In this document: one piece after another, positions 44,501 through 52,369 of the stretch
How positions within the stretch are numbered: position 1 is the first letter of the stretch
Layout: the number at the start of each line of letters is the position of its first letter
From: Luteitalea pratensis
GTDB lineage: Bacteria; Acidobacteriota; Vicinamibacteria; Vicinamibacterales; Vicinamibacteraceae
Assembly (NCBI RefSeq): GCF_001618865.1
Contig: NZ_CP015136.1
Coordinates: forward strand, 1,709,001-1,773,000
Direction of reading: 5' to 3'
DNA: 64,000 bases
Notes under the pieces: model-generated
What the model saw: the letters and a program-made list of their open reading frames with translations, nothing else
Database searches by the model: none
What the model was told of the DNA's origin: nothing
Program-made: the position numbers and the translations under genes

Positions 44501-44619
44501 CGCAGGACCACGTGTTTCTCGAGCAGGTGGGCGTGACCGCCGTGTTCGGTCCTGGCAGCGTGATCCCGATCTGCGCGCAGCAGATTCTCGAAGCGCTGGG
44601 CGCGACGCGCGCCGCATGA
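41581..44619 (+). CDS. mcmA: methylmalonyl-CoA mutase, fused small-subunit-like and large-subunit domains
   Basis: This single 1012-residue protein joins two mutase units. Residues about 50-300 resemble only part of a small subunit: [16 protein letters not shown], then [46 protein letters not shown] and [15 protein letters not shown]. Much of the barrel and the B12 domain are missing. Residues about 333 to the end are a complete catalytic subunit: [47 protein letters not shown], then a B12 domain with [15 protein letters not shown] (DxHxxG) and [11 protein letters not shown]. It isomerises methylmalonyl-CoA to succinyl-CoA. The ATG 41581 overlaps the mce stop by 8 bp; the stop overlaps meaB (ATGA). 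Confidence 0.9.
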   Translation: MADSGEGTTEIAPLVLRDAFPPVATAEWHALARADVKDDEFERRLAWRIDDGVIVKPFYRSEDLVGLDHLIDGVPGTPPFVRGAGGPFEPVTTPSWPPDAIRADRLHDAGATPVQELAFAIAEAVDRIAAAVHAGTPVGAAAARIECVFAVGSTYFVEIAKLRAARLLWAAVLHAFDASAQTMRVHVRTAGANTSALDPWTNLLRATTEAMSAAIGGADTLLVEPHGYDAHLAANVPHILADEAHLDAVADPAGGSYFVESLTDALAREAWTLLQQVDASDEAMPRPDFSSIDYRAMPREARTVPVPAANTDARPAARGGAEEARAWMTAEGIAIKPYYTRADLDGLDHLEYAAGLPPFLRGPYSTMYALQPWTIRQYAGFSTAEDSNAFYRRNLAAGQKGLSVAFDLATHRGYDSDNERVVGDVGKAGVAIDSVEDMKILFDQIPLDRMSVSMTMNGAVLPIMAFYIVAAEEQGVTPERLTGTIQNDILKEFMVRNTYIYGPGPSMRIVGDIFRYCSERMPLFNCISISGYHMQEAGATADLELAYTLADGLEYIRTGLAVGLDIDDFAPRLSFFWAIGMHHFMEIAKLRAARALWARLVHGFSPKNPKSMALRTHSQTSGWSLTAQDPFNNVTRTCVEAMAAALGHTQSLHTNALDEAIALPTDFSARIARNTQIYLQQETGITKVVDPWAGSYYVERLTHELMDKAWRHIQEVERLGGMAKAIETGLPKMRIEEAAARRQARIDTGRERIVGVNAYRREHDAPIEVLEVDNRAVRATQLRRLAQVKGGRDAAAVQQSLRALTQAAERRDGNLLALAVAAARVRATLGEISGALEAVFGRYQAVSRTISGVYSSESEQDPEFQKARQMAERFAADEGRRPRILVSKLGQDGHDRGARVVATAFADLGFDVDVGPLFQTPQEAARMAVENDVHVLGVSTLAGGHKTLVPDLIAALKQYGRADILVVVGGVIPPQDHVFLEQVGVTAVFGPGSVIPICAQQILEALGATRAA

Positions 44620-45605
44620 CGCCGCCGCGATTGCCCCTCGCCCGGTACGTCGACGGCGTGCTCGGCGGAGACACCGCTATCCTTGCCCGCGCGATCACGC
44701 TCGTCGAAAGCGAGCGCGCAGCGGATGCCGACGCCGCGGCGGCGCTGCTCGACGCGGTGTTGCCGCACGCGGGCCGGTCGCGGCGGGTCGGCATCACGGG
44801 CGTGCCCGGCGTCGGCAAGAGCACCTTCATCGACGCCCTGGGCATCCACCTCGTGCGAGATCGTGGTGAGCGCGTTGCCGTGCTCAGCGTCGATCCGTCC
44901 AGCCCGATCTCGCGCGGCAGCATCCTCGGCGACAAGACGCGCATGGAACGGCTGGCGCTCGAGGATGGCGCGTACATCCGTCCGTCGCCGGCGCGCGGCT
45001 TCCTTGGCGGAGTGGCCCGGCACACACGCGAGACGATCCTGCTCTGCGAGGCCGCGGGGTTTGGCACCATCCTCGTCGAGACGGTCGGGGTGGGGCAGTC
45101 GGAGACGGCTGTCCGATCGATGACCGACTTCTTCCTGCTGTTGCTGCTGCCCGGCGCCGGGGACCAGTTGCAGGGCATCAAGCGCGGCATCATCGAGATG
45201 GTCGACGCCATCGCGATCACCAAGGCCGACGGCGACATGCTGGCGCTCGCCGAACGCGCGCGCGTCGAGTACCAGGCGGCACTGCACCTGTTCCCGGCCG
45301 CCGCGAACGGCTGGAATCCACCGGTCGTCACCTGCTCGGCGGTCACTCCGGCCGGCGTCGGCGACATCTGGGACCTGGTGATCGAACATCACGCCCGGAT
45401 GGTGGCAAACCGACAGCTGGCATCCCGCCGTCGGGCGCAATCGATCGAGTGGATGCGCGAGCTCGTCAGCACGGAGGTCGATGCCGCATTCCGCGCGCAT
45501 CCACGCGTGGCCGACGCGCTCCCGGCGCTCGAGTCTGCGGTCGCCGAGGGCCGGACCACCGCCTTTGCGGCCGCCCGCGAATTGCTGACACTCTTCCGGG
45601 GCTAA
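44616..45605 (+). CDS. meaB: methylmalonyl-CoA mutase-associated GTPase MeaB (ArgK family)
   Basis: This 329-residue G3E-type GTPase guards and reactivates the B12 mutase. The P-loop is [34 protein letters not shown] is the family switch region, ETVGVGQSE the Walker B-like block and [10 protein letters not shown] the base-recognition N/TKAD. A C-terminal helical dimerisation arm follows. The start codon overlaps the mutase stop by 4 bp, so translation is coupled. All G-motifs appear intact. Confidence 0.95.
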   Translation: MTPPRLPLARYVDGVLGGDTAILARAITLVESERAADADAAAALLDAVLPHAGRSRRVGITGVPGVGKSTFIDALGIHLVRDRGERVAVLSVDPSSPISRGSILGDKTRMERLALEDGAYIRPSPARGFLGGVARHTRETILLCEAAGFGTILVETVGVGQSETAVRSMTDFFLLLLLPGAGDQLQGIKRGIIEMVDAIAITKADGDMLALAERARVEYQAALHLFPAAANGWNPPVVTCSAVTPAGVGDIWDLVIEHHARMVANRQLASRRRAQSIEWMRELVSTEVDAAFRAHPRVADALPALESAVAEGRTTAFAAARELLTLFRG

Positions 45606-45690
45606 AGCAGCCCGCGTCGAGCAAGCCCGACGCCTACCCTGGGCCTTCGGCCATCGGCCTTTGGCCTTTTGGCCTTCGCTCGTGCTATCC

Positions 45691-45788
45691 GGCGTTCAGC
45701 GTTCAGCGTTCAGCGTTCAGCGTTCAGCGTTCGACGTTCGACGTTCGACGTTCGACGTTCGACGTTCGGCGTTCGGCGTTCGGCGTTC
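45691..45788. repeat. 14-unit block-structured heptamer array
   Basis: The 98 bp are GGCGTTC x1, AGCGTTC x5, GACGTTC x5 and GGCGTTC x3 without indels. Units differ only in the first two bases, and each variant forms an uninterrupted block, which indicates local unit expansion after mutation. Confidence 0.92.
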
Positions 45789-45797
45789 TTACGTAGC

Positions 45798-45817
45798 CGT
45801 CGACCTTGGTCGACGGG
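45798..45817. repeat. REP-like palindrome CCGTCGACC-TT-GGTCGACGG
   Basis: The inverted repeat is a perfect 9-bp stem with a 2-base loop, preceded by ACGTAG. The same core occurs at 47902-47923 and 63232-63247. Confidence 0.75.
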
Positions 45818-45922
45818 CGACGTCGCGGATTGGGAATTGCGGATCGATGCCGTCGGCTTTCGACATTCCGGCATTCCCGTCATTCCCAGCATTGCCATGT
45901 TCGGTGTTGTAGTCTCTTGTTC

Positions 45923-45942
45923 CGCAGGCACGGCTGCCTGCG
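45923..45942. promoter_or_regulatory. hairpin in the leader of the oxidoreductase/PIG-L pair
   Basis: CGCAGGCA and TGCCTGCG form a perfect 8-bp stem with a CGGC loop, ending 21 bp before the ATG at 45964. It could affect translation initiation or terminate transcription; no T-run follows. Confidence 0.35.
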
Positions 45943-45963
45943 TCGCATCGGAGCCTCCGCAAC

Positions 45964-47001
45964 ATGAATGAATTGAAGATCGGGGTAGTGGGTCTCGGGT
46001 GGGTTGCCGGGGCGCACATCGAGACGTTCAAGCACGTCAAGGGCGCAGCGGTCACCGCGGTCTGCTCACGCCGCGACCTCGACGTCGGCGCGCTGCAGGC
46101 CACCTACGGCCTCCCGTTGAAGGCCTACCGCGACTACGCCGAGATGCTGGCCGATCCGGCCATCGACGCCATCGACATCTGCACGCCTCACCCCTTCCAT
46201 GCCGAGCAGGCCATCGCCGCGGCCAACGCGGGCAAGCACCTGATCATCGAGAAGCCGATCGCGCTCAGCTGGGAGGATGCCGTACGGGTCCGCGATGCGA
46301 TCCGCGCCAACGGCGTCAAGGCGATGGTGTGTTTCGAGGTGCGCTACAGCGCCCAGTTCACGCTGACGCGCTCGGTCGTCGAACAGGGACTGCTCGGCGA
46401 GCTGCATTTCGCCGAGGTCGACTACTACCACGGCATCGGCCCCTGGTATGGCCAGTACGGGTGGAACATCAAGAAGGACATGGGCGCGTCCAGCCTGCTG
46501 ACCGCCGGCTGCCACGCGATGGACATCCTGCTGATGTTGATGCAGTCGCCGGTGCAGGAAGTGACCGCCTACGGCACGACATCGAAGAGCGAGTACTTCG
46601 CGCCCTACGAGTACCCGACCACCACGGTGAGCCTGCTGAAGTTCGCCGACGGCAAGATCGGCAAGGTGACGTCCTGCATCGACTGCCTGCAGCCCTACTA
46701 CTTCCACTCGCACATCATCGGCAGCCACGGGACGTTGCTGGACACGAAGCTGCACACGACGAAGCTGCCCGGGATGATCAAGACGAAATGGAGCGAGCTG
46801 GCGACGCACCCGATCGACTCCGGTGACGTCAGCGATCACCCGTACCAGCCACAGTTCCAGGCGTTTGTCGACGCCACCCTGGCCGGCACGACGATGCCGC
46901 TGACCGACTTCGAGACGGCGCTCGAGAGCCACCGCGTCGCGTACGCCGCCGATCTCTCGGTGCAGCGTGGCACCACCGTGCAGCTGTCGGAACTCGCATA
47001 A
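45964..47001 (+). CDS. Gfo/Idh/MocA family oxidoreductase
   Basis: This 345-residue NAD(P)-dependent sugar-type dehydrogenase has the Rossmann start [15 protein letters not shown], the family landmark [15 protein letters not shown] (E-K-P) and the active-site region [18 protein letters not shown] (with H in GCHAMD). The substrate is not deducible. A PIG-L deacetylase follows after only 5 bp on the same strand, so the two probably act on the same amino sugar or glycoside. A leader hairpin precedes the start. Confidence 0.92.
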   Translation: MNELKIGVVGLGWVAGAHIETFKHVKGAAVTAVCSRRDLDVGALQATYGLPLKAYRDYAEMLADPAIDAIDICTPHPFHAEQAIAAANAGKHLIIEKPIALSWEDAVRVRDAIRANGVKAMVCFEVRYSAQFTLTRSVVEQGLLGELHFAEVDYYHGIGPWYGQYGWNIKKDMGASSLLTAGCHAMDILLMLMQSPVQEVTAYGTTSKSEYFAPYEYPTTTVSLLKFADGKIGKVTSCIDCLQPYYFHSHIIGSHGTLLDTKLHTTKLPGMIKTKWSELATHPIDSGDVSDHPYQPQFQAFVDATLAGTTMPLTDFETALESHRVAYAADLSVQRGTTVQLSELA

Positions 47002-47006
47002 CGCCC

Positions 47007-47807
47007 ATGCCTCGCGTGCTCGCGCTCATGGCGCATCCCGATGACATCGAGATCACCTGTGCCGGCACGCTGATCCTGCTGAAGGCGGCCGGTTGGGACG
47101 TCCACCTGGCCACCATGACGGCCGGTGATCTCGGATCCTCGACGTTGCCGGCAGCGGCAATTTCGCGCGTTCGCCGCAAGGAGGCAGCGGCCTCGGCGGC
47201 GCTGCTCGGCGCCGGCTACACCTGCCTCGGCATTGCCGATCTCACCATCGCGCACACCGAGCGTCACAAGCGGATCGTCACCGGCCTGCTCCGCGCCGTG
47301 CGTCCTGACATCCTGATCACGCATCCGCCCGTCGACTACATGGCGGACCACGAGCAGACGTCGTACCTGGCGCGCGACGCCGCGTTCGGCTCGACCATCC
47401 CCAACTGGAAGGCGCTGCCGCCGATCGGTGTGCGCAGCCGGAAGGCCCTGCCGCCGTGCGAGGCGCTGCCCGCGTTGCTGTTTGCCGACCCGATCGACCT
47501 CGCCACGCCGGATGGGGGTCGCGCCAGGGCCCACTACGTCGTGGACATCTCCCCGGTGCTCGAGCAGAAGGCCGCGATGCTCGCGGCGCACGCCTCGCAG
47601 CGCGCGTGGCTGCACGAGCAGCACGGCGAGGACGAGTACCTGCACTGGATGCGTCGGGTGGGCGTCGAGCGTGCGAAGGATTTCGGCAAGCGATCGGTCA
47701 CGCATGCCGAAGGGTTCGTGCCGTATCTCGGGCACGCGTTCCCGAAGCACGACGTGCTCACCACGGCACTCGGCCGCGGGCGCGTGAAGACGCTGCGGCA
47801 GCGGTAA
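47007..47807 (+). CDS. PIG-L family deacetylase
   Basis: This is a 266-residue LmbE/PIG-L metal-dependent deacetylase. The zinc motif AHPDD (His10, Asp12-Asp13) lies in LALMAHPDDIEITCAG. The later ITHPPVDYMADHEQTS provides the H-x-D-x-x-x-D-H ligand region. The family removes acetyl groups from N-acetylglucosaminyl or related compounds. It starts 5 bp after the oxidoreductase stop, indicating an operon. It lacks a signal peptide and so probably acts in the cytosol. Confidence 0.92.
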   Translation: MPRVLALMAHPDDIEITCAGTLILLKAAGWDVHLATMTAGDLGSSTLPAAAISRVRRKEAAASAALLGAGYTCLGIADLTIAHTERHKRIVTGLLRAVRPDILITHPPVDYMADHEQTSYLARDAAFGSTIPNWKALPPIGVRSRKALPPCEALPALLFADPIDLATPDGGRARAHYVVDISPVLEQKAAMLAAHASQRAWLHEQHGEDEYLHWMRRVGVERAKDFGKRSVTHAEGFVPYLGHAFPKHDVLTTALGRGRVKTLRQR

Positions 47808-47815
47808 CTGCGGGA

Positions 47816-47835
47816 GCGTCGAGCAAGCTCGACGC
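47816..47835. repeat. REP-like palindrome GCGTCGAGC-AA-GCTCGACGC
   Basis: A perfect 9-bp stem with a 2-base loop lies 8 bp after the PIG-L gene and is followed by CTAC. A variant lies at 45614-45633. Confidence 0.7.
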
Positions 47836-47896
47836 CTACAAAGCCGGCCATCGGCATTCGGCCTTGGGCCTTCGTCTTGATGTTCAGCGTTTCTCA

Positions 47897-47984
47897 CGTA
47901 GCCGTCGACCTTCAGGTCGACGGGCATGGAACTCCCTGTGGGGACGCGCTTGCGGTCCCGCGCCGACCTGAAGGTCGGCGCCTA
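47897..47984. repeat. bipartite palindrome element between convergent genes
   Basis: CCGTCGACCT-TC-AGGTCGACGG (47902-47923) and CGCCGACCT-GA-AGGTCGGCG (47961-47980) are two perfect palindromes about 37 bp apart, flanked by GTAG and CTAC. The arrangement is like a bacterial interspersed mosaic element. It lies between the ends of the PIG-L and rhodanese genes. Confidence 0.7.
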
Positions 47985-47995
47985 CAGGTGCTGCA

Positions 47996-48850
47996 TCAGC
48001 GCCGCGCGGCGACGGCGCTGATCCAGTTGCCGTCGAGTTCTCCCTCGAACTGGCGCAGCACCTCGAGCGGTTTCACGAGTTCCAGCAACTCTCCCGGCTT
48101 CAGCAGGAAGTCCGGGTTCTTCGGATGACCTTTCTCGGCCTGCTTGTCGAGAAACGTCTCGTAGATCAGCACGCCACCCGGCGCGAGCGACAGCAGCAGG
48201 TGCGGCAGCAGCGGGCGGTGCAGGTAGCGCGTGACGAGGACGAGCGCGTAGCCCGGCTCGCCGAGGTCGACGTCGCCGGCCTCGAGGTCCGTCACCCTGG
48301 TCTGTATCGGAAGGCCGAGCCGATCGGCGTGGGTCTGCAGCCGTGCGAGTGCCGCCGCGTCGCGGTCGATCGCGGTCACCGCCAGACCAGTCGAGGCGAT
48401 CAGCAGCGCGTGCCGACCACGTCCGCACGCCACGTCGAGCGCGCGGCCCGTGCGCGCAATCAGGTCGCCGCATTCGAACAGCCATGGCGACGGCCCGGCC
48501 ATGGGCTGCGGCTCGTGGGCACGCGGACCATCCCACAGCGCCATCCCGTGCGCCAGTTCGTACACCTGCGTGAAGCCGGCTTGCGCGAGCAGCCGCGTCG
48601 CGACCTTGCTCCGCACCGCGTGCTCGCACGTCACGAGCACGGGCGTGTCCGGGTCGCCGAGGATCGCCGGCGCGCTGGCGATGATCTGCACCGGCAGCAG
48701 CATGGCACCCGGGATATGTCCGAGGTCGCTGAATTCCTGCGGCGTGCGCACGTCGAGTACGCGGACACCATCGGTCACCAGCGCGACTGCATCGGCGCCC
48801 GCCACCTGCCGGATCTGAATGTCGTACGACGGGTCGAGTTGCACCGACAC
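47996..48850 (-). CDS. rhodanese-methyltransferase fusion protein
   Basis: This is a 284-residue cytosolic protein. Residues about 10-110 form a rhodanese domain (VLDVRTPQEFSDLGHIPGA; active-site loop CEHAVRS with Cys75), which carries sulfur as a persulfide. Residues about 125-284 form a class I SAM methyltransferase of the TehB type (RALDVACGRGRHALLIAST, motif II AVTAIDRDAAAL, LLSLAPGGVLIYETF). The fusion suggests methylation of a sulfur, selenium or tellurium species delivered by the rhodanese part. That is inference; neither substrate is known. Transcribed away from the histidine-phosphatase gene. Confidence 0.87.
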   Translation of the reverse strand: MSVQLDPSYDIQIRQVAGADAVALVTDGVRVLDVRTPQEFSDLGHIPGAMLLPVQIIASAPAILGDPDTPVLVTCEHAVRSKVATRLLAQAGFTQVYELAHGMALWDGPRAHEPQPMAGPSPWLFECGDLIARTGRALDVACGRGRHALLIASTGLAVTAIDRDAAALARLQTHADRLGLPIQTRVTDLEAGDVDLGEPGYALVLVTRYLHRPLLPHLLLSLAPGGVLIYETFLDKQAEKGHPKNPDFLLKPGELLELVKPLEVLRQFEGELDGNWISAVAARR

Positions 48851-48854
48851 AGCC

Positions 48855-48930
48855 TACAGCCTGACGGCACCCCAGCCTGCGGCCTACAGCGTGCAGCCTG
48901 CAACGGCCGCCCGGACCTGAGACCTGAGAC
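48855..48930. repeat. GCCTACAG and GAGACCT short arrays
   Basis: CCTACAGCCTGACGGCACCCCAGCCTGCGG leads into GAGACCTGAGACCT units upstream of the rhodanese gene. The repeat period is 7 in the second part. Confidence 0.55.
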
Positions 48931-48954
48931 CTGCGACCGCCCGCACTGCCGACG

Positions 48955-49008
48955 GTCGACCTGACTTGTCCACCGTAGCCTGGGCGAAGGTGGAAGGTCG
49001 ACGGCTAC
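48955..49008 (+). repeat. 54-bp dispersed element, copy 2
   Basis: It is bounded by GTCGACC at the left and GGTCGACGGCTAC at the right, with an inner stem CCACC...GGTGG. It matches the reverse complement of 60691-60744 at 50 of 54 positions by hand alignment. Confidence 0.85.
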
Positions 49009-49015
49009 GCCCCCC

Positions 49016-49050
49016 GGTGCCCGGTACCCGGTACCCGGTACCCGGTACCT
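49016..49050. repeat. five GGTACCC-type heptamers
   Basis: GGTGCCC, GGTACCC x3 and GGTACCT. They lie immediately after the dispersed element and 57 bp before the histidine-phosphatase start. Confidence 0.8.
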
Positions 49051-49106
49051 GTATGCGGCAGGCCGTAGGCGTTAGTCGTTAAGCGTTAGGCGTTAAGATC
49101 CAGCGC

Positions 49107-49790
49107 GTGCCCACGACCCGGCTCTTCCTGGTGCGCCACGGCGCGACGCAACTGACGGCGGAGAACCGCTTCTCCGGTGCGGTCGGCGTGGATCTGTCCG
49201 AGGAGGGGCGTTGGCAGGCCGCCAAGCTCGGCGAGCGGCTTCGCCACGACCCCGTGTCGGCCATTTACAGCAGCCCGCTGTCGAGGACGATCGAGACGGC
49301 ACAGATCATCGGCAAGACATTCGGCCTCGCGCCGGTCACGCGTGATGGCCTAGCCGAGATCAGCCATGGCCGATGGGAAGGGCTCACGCGCGCCGAGGTC
49401 GAGCAGCAATTCGGCGACGAGTACGCCGCGTGGGAGGAGGATCCGTTCACCTTCGCACCGGCGGGCGGCGAATCGGGTGTCGCCGTGCTCGCGCGGGCGC
49501 TGCCGGTGATCCGCGAGATCGTCACCCACCACCAGGGCGAGTGCGTGCTGGTGGTCTCGCACAAGGCAACGATCCGCATCCTGCTCAGCAGCCTGCTCGG
49601 TTTCGACGCGCGTGGCTATCGCGACCGCCTCGATCAGGCGCCCGCGTGCCTGAACGTGCTCGACTTTCGCGATGCGGTGCGTGCCCGCCTGATGCTGTTC
49701 AACGACACGTCGCACTACGCCCACCACCAGCGGTCGGCCGAGGGCAACCTCTCGCGCTGGTGGGACGGAGCGCTCACGCCCCGTCCGTGA
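49107..49790 (+). CDS. histidine phosphatase family protein
   Basis: This 227-residue cytosolic phosphatase has the RHG motif at residues 10-12 (FLVRHGATQ), YSSPLSRTIETAQII as the phosphate-binding arginine region, ISHGRWEGLTRAEVE, and the second catalytic His in LVVSHKATIRILLSSLLG. The family includes cofactor-dependent phosphoglycerate mutases, alpha-ribazole phosphatases and fructose bisphosphatases. No neighbour narrows this. The start is a GTG placed 57 bp after GGTACCC arrays; the RHG motif lies 9 residues from it, as is usual. Confidence 0.9.
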   Translation: MPTTRLFLVRHGATQLTAENRFSGAVGVDLSEEGRWQAAKLGERLRHDPVSAIYSSPLSRTIETAQIIGKTFGLAPVTRDGLAEISHGRWEGLTRAEVEQQFGDEYAAWEEDPFTFAPAGGESGVAVLARALPVIREIVTHHQGECVLVVSHKATIRILLSSLLGFDARGYRDRLDQAPACLNVLDFRDAVRARLMLFNDTSHYAHHQRSAEGNLSRWWDGALTPRP

Positions 49791-49807
49791 CCGCGGCGAT
49801 CTCACAC

Positions 49808-49845
49808 AGGATCACAGGAGCTCAGGAGCTCAGGAGCTCAGGAAC
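49808..49845. repeat. CAGGAGCT octamer array before ligD
   Basis: Three to four units of AGGAGCTC stand in tandem between the phosphatase and ligase genes. AGGAG is Shine-Dalgarno-like, but no start codon follows at the right distance. Confidence 0.65.
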
Positions 49846-49945
49846 CAGGACGGGCTTCGCCGTCGCCTTGATTGCCCTGGCGAGTCGCGCGCTGACCACC
49901 CGCCTAAGCGCTCGCGGCCGGACTGACGGAACGATTCCTGCAACC

Positions 49946-51937
49946 ATGCACGCCATGGCCCGCGACAAGACGACAGGTCGTGCCCCCGGCACCCACCGCC
50001 CACGCGGCGCGGCGACGACCATGCCCGACTACGCGCCGCAACTTGCGACGCTGGTTGCGGCGGCGCCCGACTCGGACGAATGGCTGCACGAGACGAAGTA
50101 CGACGGGTTCCGCACGGGGTTGATCATCGACCGCGGCCGCGCGCGACTGCTCACGCGCAACGGCCTCGACTGGTCGGCGCGATTCCCTGATCTCGTGGAC
50201 GCAGCGCTTCGGCTACCGGTTTCATCCGCCTTGCTCGACGGCGAGGTGGCGCTCGAACTGCCCGACGGCAGGACGAGTTTCCAGGGTCTGCAGAACACGG
50301 GGCGTCGCAAGGGAGCCCTGACCTGCTTCCTCTTCGATATTCACTGGCTCGACGGAGAGGACCTGACGTCGCTCCCCCTCGAGGAGCGCAAGGCACGCCT
50401 CGAACCGCTGCTCGCCCGGCGAAGGAAGTCGCCGTTCAGGTACTCGACGCACGTGATCGGCGATGGCACACGCGTGCACGCCGAGGCGTGTCGCGCGCGG
50501 ATGGAAGGCATCATCTCCAAACGCCGGGACGCCCCGGTGACACCGGGCCGCTCGCGCGCGTGGGTCAAGGTCAAGTGCGTGGGTCGCCAGGAGTTCGTCA
50601 TCGGCGGCTTCACTGATCCACAGGGCGCGCGGGAGGGGCTTGGCGCATTGCTCATCGGCCATCATGAGGACGGCCGCCTCGTCTGGGCTGGCAAGGTGGG
50701 CACGGGCTTCACCACGCGATCCGCTCGCGAGCTGCGGACGCGACTCGATCAGCTGGTGCAGGAAACCTCGCCATTCACCCCGCCGCCTCGCGGTGCCGCT
50801 GGCGCGCACTGGGTGCGTCCCGAACTGGTCGCGGAGGTCGCCTTCACCGAGTGGACCGAGGGCGGCAAGATCCGCCACCCGTCATTCCAGGGACTTCGTG
50901 AGGACAAGCCGGCGAAGAGTGTCGTGCGCGAGCGTGCGGCACTACCAGCATCGACCGCCCGCGCCACGTCAATCCGTGCTGCCGCGCCGGCCCGTTCGAC
51001 GGCAGGGCCCGCTCTCCGCGCGCGGCCGGTATCTGGGCGTGCCGATCGGCGCGCCGCGGCAGCGGCCCCGACCGTCATCCGCGGTATCTCGATCTCGAAT
51101 CCACAACGCGAGATGTATCCCGGCGAGGGCATCACCAAGCTGGATCTGGTGCGCTACGTCGCCGCGATCGGCGACTGGATGCTGCCCCACGTCGCGGGCC
51201 GGCCGCTCACGCTGGTCTTCTGTCCCGACGGCATCGGCGGCGAGTGCGCGTACCTGAAACACGGCAAGTCTTGGGGCCCGAAGACCCTGCGGCGCGTGAA
51301 GCTCCGGGAGAAGACCAAGGTCGGCGAGTACATGGTCGCCGATACCATCGAGGGACTCGTGTCGATCATGCAGATGAATTGGCTCGAGGTGCACACCTGG
51401 AACTCGACGATCGGGCATGTGGAGTACCCGGACCGCGTCGTCATCGATCTCGATCCCGGGCCCGACGTGCCCTGGAAGGACGTCGTCGCGGCGGCCCGTG
51501 AAACGCGAACCGTGCTCGCCGACGCAGGGCTCGAGTCGTGGCCCAAGACGACCGGAGGGCGCGGGCTGCACGTCGTCGCGCCGCTCGCCCCGGGCGCCTC
51601 GTGGCGGGAAGGCCTGGCGTTCACGCAGGGCATTGCCGAGTCGCTGGTACAGGAGTCACCGGCGCGCTACACGACAGCGTTTTCGAAGGCCGGCCGTGAC
51701 GCACTCATCCTCGTGGACGTCATGCGGAACAATCGCGCGAGCACGGTCGTCGCCGCGTACTCGCCGCGTGCGCGGGCCGGGGCCCCGGTCTCCACGCCGC
51801 TATCCTGGGACGAACTGTCCGCTCGGCGGCCGCCTGATCGATTCACGGTCCGCACGGTGCCGCGCCGGCTGGCGCGGCTCGGCGCCGACCCCTGGCAGGG
51901 CTATTGGACTGCCACGCAGCGACTGCCCGGACGGTGA
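49946..51937 (+). CDS. ligD: ATP-dependent DNA ligase LigD (ligase plus polymerase/primase domains)
   Basis: This is a 663-residue NHEJ-type enzyme. The ligase comes first: the adenylated lysine is Lys51 in LHETKYDGFR, followed by LDGEVALELPDG, MEGIISKRRD, WVKVKC and the OB-fold. A Pro/Ala/Arg linker (about residues 340-375) leads to the AEP polymerase domain (SNPQREMYPGEGITKLDLVRYV, in parts; DLDPGPDVPW with catalytic Asp; TGGRGLHVVAPL). The 3'-phosphoesterase domain found in many LigD proteins is absent, and no Ku gene is seen in the window. An in-frame ATG at 49955 is also possible. Domain order ligase-polymerase is uncommon but known. Confidence 0.93.
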   Translation: MHAMARDKTTGRAPGTHRPRGAATTMPDYAPQLATLVAAAPDSDEWLHETKYDGFRTGLIIDRGRARLLTRNGLDWSARFPDLVDAALRLPVSSALLDGEVALELPDGRTSFQGLQNTGRRKGALTCFLFDIHWLDGEDLTSLPLEERKARLEPLLARRRKSPFRYSTHVIGDGTRVHAEACRARMEGIISKRRDAPVTPGRSRAWVKVKCVGRQEFVIGGFTDPQGAREGLGALLIGHHEDGRLVWAGKVGTGFTTRSARELRTRLDQLVQETSPFTPPPRGAAGAHWVRPELVAEVAFTEWTEGGKIRHPSFQGLREDKPAKSVVRERAALPASTARATSIRAAAPARSTAGPALRARPVSGRADRRAAAAAPTVIRGISISNPQREMYPGEGITKLDLVRYVAAIGDWMLPHVAGRPLTLVFCPDGIGGECAYLKHGKSWGPKTLRRVKLREKTKVGEYMVADTIEGLVSIMQMNWLEVHTWNSTIGHVEYPDRVVIDLDPGPDVPWKDVVAAARETRTVLADAGLESWPKTTGGRGLHVVAPLAPGASWREGLAFTQGIAESLVQESPARYTTAFSKAGRDALILVDVMRNNRASTVVAAYSPRARAGAPVSTPLSWDELSARRPPDRFTVRTVPRRLARLGADPWQGYWTATQRLPGR

Positions 51938-51980
51938 CACGCGTCGCCGTCCCTCGGCGCGGACGAGATCTTCGTAGAGA

Positions 51981-52329
51981 ATGGCCAGGATCATGCCGAC
52001 GTCGTCGCTGCGCGCCTGCTGCGCCCTCGCCAGAGCGGTCACCCTCGTCGCGCCATCCTCCGCACAGGTTGCGCCTGCCGTCGCACCCCTCCCGGCAGGA
52101 ACCCGCGGCTGCGGCCCGGCTGGCCGCGGATCGGCTCGGACGGACGCACGCGCGACTCGAGAAGACCACCGGGCAGTCGCTCGGGGCGTTGATGCAGGCG
52201 CGGATCTTCGGCCCGCTCGGGATGGTCGACACCGCGTTCGCCACGCCGGCCGGCAAGCGCTGGCGTCTCGCCCGTGTCTACAAGCGCGAAGGACAGGGGC
52301 CCGCCATGGTCAAGGCCGCCATCGAATGA
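51981..52329 (+). pseudogene. remnant of a secreted serine hydrolase (beta-lactamase/penicillin-binding family)
   Basis: The 5' part reads as a signal peptide (MARIMPTSSLRACCALARAV) in one frame. The 3' part, in another frame, matches the middle of PF00144-type serine hydrolases (TTGQSLGALMQARIFGPLGM, DTAFATPAGKRWRLA). The S-x-x-K catalytic motif and most of the protein are missing. An internal deletion with frame change is the simplest reading. Confidence 0.65.
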
Positions 52330-52369
52330 CGGATTGCTCCCAGCCGCCGCCGCCCGCGGTGCAGCCCTC

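Larger units (their letters stand above)
45606..45963. other. 358-bp gap made of palindromes and heptamer arrays
   Basis: Content in order: an imperfect REP palindrome (45614-45633), GGCCTT-type units (45641-45680), a 14-unit heptamer array (45691-45788), a perfect GTCGACC palindrome (45798-45817), CATTCCCG-type units (45863-45895) and a CGCAGGCA/TGCCTGCG hairpin (45923-45942) 21 bp before the oxidoreductase start. No gene is supported. Confidence 0.7.

Noticed and set aside
45897-45971. Short reading frame [11 protein letters not shown] before the oxidoreductase
   Set aside because: It has no Shine-Dalgarno, runs through the hairpin at 45923-45942 and overlaps the real start out of frame.
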